This document shows, one piece after another, positions 5,431 through 8,034 of a stretch of DNA of 8,034 nt; position 1 is the stretch's first letter, and each line of letters starts with the position of its first letter. This stretch comes from Micrococcales bacterium (GTDB lineage Bacteria > Actinomycetota > Actinomycetes > Actinomycetales > Dermatophilaceae). The stretch is from contig PMJN01000134.1 in assembly GCA_003157445.1 (NCBI GenBank), positions 12,237 to 20,270 of the forward strand, given 5' to 3'. The notes below the pieces were generated by a model. That model was not told the DNA's origin, did not search any database, and saw nothing but the letters and a program-made list of their open reading frames with translations. The translations under genes were made by a program, and so were the position numbers.

Positions 5431-7128
5431 TCAATCTACTCCGTCCGGATCACCGGTTCGCCGTGAGAGGTCAATGACGCGGTCGAACCCGGCAAGACCG
5501 TCGCGGCGGTGGCTGACCATGATCACCGACCGTCCGTTTGCGGAATGTGTGAGGTCTCCCATGACCGCATCGGCGGTGGCATGGTCCAGGTGAGCCACGG
5601 GCTCGTCGAGCAACAGCACGGGTCGCTTGGATAGCAGTGCTCGAGCCAGTCCGAGCCGCGCCCGCTCTCCGCCGGAGACGCCGCGGCCACCGGTACCGAT
5701 GACGGTGTCCAGGCCTTGACCGAGCTCGGCGAGCCACTGAGCCAGGCCCGCACGCTCGAGGGCTTCAAGAAGGTCCGGATCGCCAGCCCCGGGTCGCGCC
5801 AGCTCGAGGTTGGCGCGCAGGGTGGACGCGAACAGGTGCGGCTCGTCGTCCAGGACGGCGAACACCTGGCGCGCCTGGCCTAGGTCCAGCAACTGAGCGT
5901 CCTGCTCACCCAGCCGGTAGCTGCCACTGGCGGGGTCCAGAGCGCGGGCCAACACGGCAAGCAGTGTCGACTTCCCGCAGCCGTTGGGGCCAGTGATGGC
6001 CAGTCGGGTCCGCGCTGGGGCATCCAGGTCCAGTGGCCCGACCTGCGCCGTGGCGCCGGACCACGCCGCCGTGAGCTCACGCACGGACAAGTTCGGTGGG
6101 ATACCCGCTGCGGTCTCCAGCGGTTGAACCCCGGTGGCACTGACCGCAGGCTGCTGTTCTAGCAGCGTGTGCAGCCGGACGGCGCTGGCCTGGGATCGGG
6201 CGAGGGCTCGGGCGGCATCGGGAAGGGTGGACAAGGCATCACCGAGCGCGATGGGTGTCAGGACCAGGAGCGCAGCGACCGGTGTCGAGATTGTCGTGCC
6301 GACACCAGCAAGGATTGCGGCCGTCATCGCGATGGTGCCGGCAGCAGTAAGCAGGAGCAGGAGCCCTGAACCCGTGGCGCGACCGTGGCTCTGTCGTCTG
6401 GCCGCCCGACACAGGTCTGTGTGAGCGGTGGCCAGCCAGAGCTGGGCCTGGTCACTGGCCCCGATGGCCTGGAGCTCGCCGGCATTGCCCGACACCAGGG
6501 CGGTGACCCGGGCGAGCTCCGCACGGGCTCCCAGCAGGGCCTGCTGGGAGCGCGTCTCCAGTCGCCATCCGAGCACCAGGATGGGGATCGTCAGTATTGC
6601 CATGGCGGCAATGACCAGGCCAGCCACGGGAGACAGCGTCGCCAGGACGATCGTTGTGACGGCGCTTGCGACCATGGCCGTCACCACTGGCACGGTGACT
6701 CTGACCTGGGCGTCCACGACGTCAGTGAGGTCGTCGACGACCCCGGTCAGCAGGTCGGCTCGGCCGCGTCGGCCAAGTCGTGCCGGTGTCAGTGGGATGA
6801 GCCGTCTGTATGCCGTGGTGCGTCGGTCGGCGAGGTCTGCGAGGGCGGCGTCGTGCGAGCGCAAGCGCTCCCAGTATCGAAAGGCGGGCCGGGCCATGCC
6901 GAAGGCGCGCACGGCCACGATTGCGGTGAACAGCAGCAGGATGGGGGGGCGTTGGCTGGCGCGGACGATGAGCCAGCCTGAGGTGGCTGTCAGGGCGATG
7001 CCGGAGGTGGTCGCGATCCCACCCAGCAGCCCAGCGCCAAGAATCGCCCTACTTATGTGGGTCTGAGGGGTTGGACGAACCCCCGGTTCTGCGCCGGCGA
7101 AGGTCGCTCGGGGGTGGAGGACCGTCAT
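5431..7128 (-). CDS. cydC: Thiol reductant / heme ABC exporter subunit CydC
   Basis: This 565-residue half-transporter has an N-terminal membrane domain (about 28-310) followed by an ATPase domain (about 345-555). The segment [17 protein letters not shown] (42-58) and [20 protein letters not shown] (74-93) are characteristic of CydC. The ATPase domain has Walker [10 protein letters not shown] (380-388), signature VSGGE (484-488), Walker B VLLLDEP (504-510), a D-loop HLD and the H-loop His540. The usual Q-loop position reads VLDDEPHLF, as is common in CydC. With CydD it forms the heterodimeric exporter needed for cytochrome bd oxidase assembly; transport of cysteine/glutathione and, more recently, heme has been reported for the E. 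coli complex. The ATG overlaps the cydD stop by 4 bp (ATGA), indicating translational coupling. blaI follows after 4 nt. The gene appears complete and intact. Confidence 0.93.
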   Translation of the reverse strand: MTVLHPRATFAGAEPGVRPTPQTHISRAILGAGLLGGIATTSGIALTATSGWLIVRASQRPPILLLFTAIVAVRAFGMARPAFRYWERLRSHDAALADLADRRTTAYRRLIPLTPARLGRRGRADLLTGVVDDLTDVVDAQVRVTVPVVTAMVASAVTTIVLATLSPVAGLVIAAMAILTIPILVLGWRLETRSQQALLGARAELARVTALVSGNAGELQAIGASDQAQLWLATAHTDLCRAARRQSHGRATGSGLLLLLTAAGTIAMTAAILAGVGTTISTPVAALLVLTPIALGDALSTLPDAARALARSQASAVRLHTLLEQQPAVSATGVQPLETAAGIPPNLSVRELTAAWSGATAQVGPLDLDAPARTRLAITGPNGCGKSTLLAVLARALDPASGSYRLGEQDAQLLDLGQARQVFAVLDDEPHLFASTLRANLELARPGAGDPDLLEALERAGLAQWLAELGQGLDTVIGTGGRGVSGGERARLGLARALLSKRPVLLLDEPVAHLDHATADAVMGDLTHSANGRSVIMVSHRRDGLAGFDRVIDLSRRTGDPDGVD

Positions 7129-8034
7129 GACAGGACCGCGGCGAGGTGTGGGGCGGGATGCGGGGCGAGGTGGATGTGTTCGTCGGCGAGGGTGAGCAGC
7201 TCGGGCCGGTGGCTGACCGCTACGACGGTGCGCAGCTCGGCAAGCTTCTGGATCAGCTGGTGTGCCAAGGCCGCTGACTCGTCGTCGAGATGGGCGGTTG
7301 GCTCATCGAGCAGGATCAGCGGGGCCGTCGAGAGGGCGGCCCTGGCCAGGGTGAGGCGGGCCCGCTGGCCGGCCGACAGCCCGAACCCGTCGTCGCCGAG
7401 CCGGGTGTCCAGACCATCGGACAAGGTGGCGACCATGTGGTCCAGCCCGACCATATCCAAGATCTGCCAGAGCTCGTCGTCGGGGCAGTCGTTGCCCAGG
7501 GTGAGGTTCTCGCGGACAGTCCCGGGCGCCAGGAACGGCCGTTGACTGACCAGATGTGAACCGGGTGCGGTAATGGTGCCAGCACTCGGCCGACGGAGCC
7601 CGGCCAGCAGCTCCAGCAGTGTCGACTTGCCGACCCCCGACGGGCCAGTCACCACTGTGAGTCCGGTTGGGAGGTTGAAGGACACGTCCTTCAACACTCC
7701 GGTGGTCGTGCCCGGGAAGATGTAACAAACCCCATCGCCCACCACAGGACACGACTCGAGACGAGTTTCATTGTCGTCGGGCACCGACACCGCGCACTCA
7801 GCGGTGCCGCGACGGTAGCTGGGTGCGCCAATCTCGGCCATGACGTCGATCAGCGCTTGGGCTCCGTCAGCAGCGGAGTGGAATTCCGTGCCTACCCGAC
7901 GAATGGGCCAATAGGCCTCGGGGGCGAGCAGAATCGCCACCATGGCGGTGGCCAATGGCATGGAGCCGGTTGCCAGCCGGATACCGACGGTCACCGCCAC
8001 CAGCGCCACTGAGATGGTCGCCAACAGCTCCAGG
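7125..8034 (-). CDS. cydD: Thiol reductant / heme ABC exporter subunit CydD, C-terminal part (5' end outside window)
   Basis: The frame is open from the right edge to the TGA at 7127-7125, giving 302 visible residues of a protein usually about 540-580 long. The fragment starts in the last membrane helix and includes [18 protein letters not shown], a stretch typical of CydD just before the ATPase domain. The ATPase domain shows Walker [10 protein letters not shown] (codons within 7620-7646), Q-loop [17 protein letters not shown], signature LSAGQ (7365-7379) in place of the general LSGGQ, Walker B LILLDEP (about 7300-7320), a D-loop HLDD and H-loop VSHR. It pairs with CydC, encoded immediately downstream with a 4-bp overlap, in cytochrome bd assembly. 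cydA and cydB may lie further upstream on this strand, but that is not visible. The family call is firm; the D versus C assignment rests on gene order and the APEAYWP motif. Confidence 0.9.
   Translation of the reverse strand, partial: LELLATISVALVAVTVGIRLATGSMPLATAMVAILLAPEAYWPIRRVGTEFHSAADGAQALIDVMAEIGAPSYRRGTAECAVSVPDDNETRLESCPVVGDGVCYIFPGTTTGVLKDVSFNLPTGLTVVTGPSGVGKSTLLELLAGLRRPSAGTITAPGSHLVSQRPFLAPGTVRENLTLGNDCPDDELWQILDMVGLDHMVATLSDGLDTRLGDDGFGLSAGQRARLTLARAALSTAPLILLDEPTAHLDDESAALAHQLIQKLAELRTVVAVSHRPELLTLADEHIHLAPHPAPHLAAVLS

Noticed and set aside
5300..7066. Long + strand open frames opposite cydC and blaI
   Set aside because: They are shadows of strongly supported minus-strand genes and are rich in Ser, Arg and Ala without domain motifs.

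Overview
This window looks like a stretch of actinobacterial (Actinomycetota) chromosome. The DNA is GC-rich and compactly coded. The best-resolved genes (CydD/CydC-type ABC exporter, BlaI-type repressor, M56 peptidase, PAS-GGDEF protein, MarR regulator) read like typical high-GC Gram-positive versions. The sequence alone does not resolve genus or family.

Layout. The left side (1-1691) is on the + strand: the 3' end of a LysE/RhtB-type exporter gene, a 377-bp gap with small hairpins, then a complete PAS-GGDEF diguanylate cyclase that starts at a GTG with a good ribosome binding site. A convergent, gene-poor region (1692-2196) follows, with two compact hairpins and a 44-codon tryptophan-rich minus-strand reading frame. 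Everything to the right is on the minus strand. In order of transcription it is: cydD (5' end beyond the window), cydC, a BlaI/MecI-family repressor, an M56 (BlaR1-like) membrane metallopeptidase, a MarR-family regulator broken by two compensating frameshifts, a roughly 350-bp gap, and an unusual membrane-anchored ACT-domain protein.

How the genes fit together. cydD and cydC overlap by 4 bp, and blaI starts 4 nt after the cydC stop. The M56 gene follows 42 nt later, so cydDC-blaI-M56 is very probably one transcript. CydDC is the heterodimeric exporter required for cytochrome bd oxidase assembly. The BlaI/M56 pair is a repressor and a membrane zinc-protease sensor of the kind known from beta-lactam response. 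Their placement in a cyd operon suggests that a BlaI-type switch controls respiratory-chain assembly here. A perfect 10-bp inverted repeat over the blaI stop codon may set the ratio of repressor to sensor.

I found no mobile element, CRISPR array, tRNA or rRNA. I also found no clear case for a wholly new system. The points most worth a second look are the cyd/BlaI linkage, the inverted repeat, the double frameshift in marR, and the TM-ACT-GAF-like protein.
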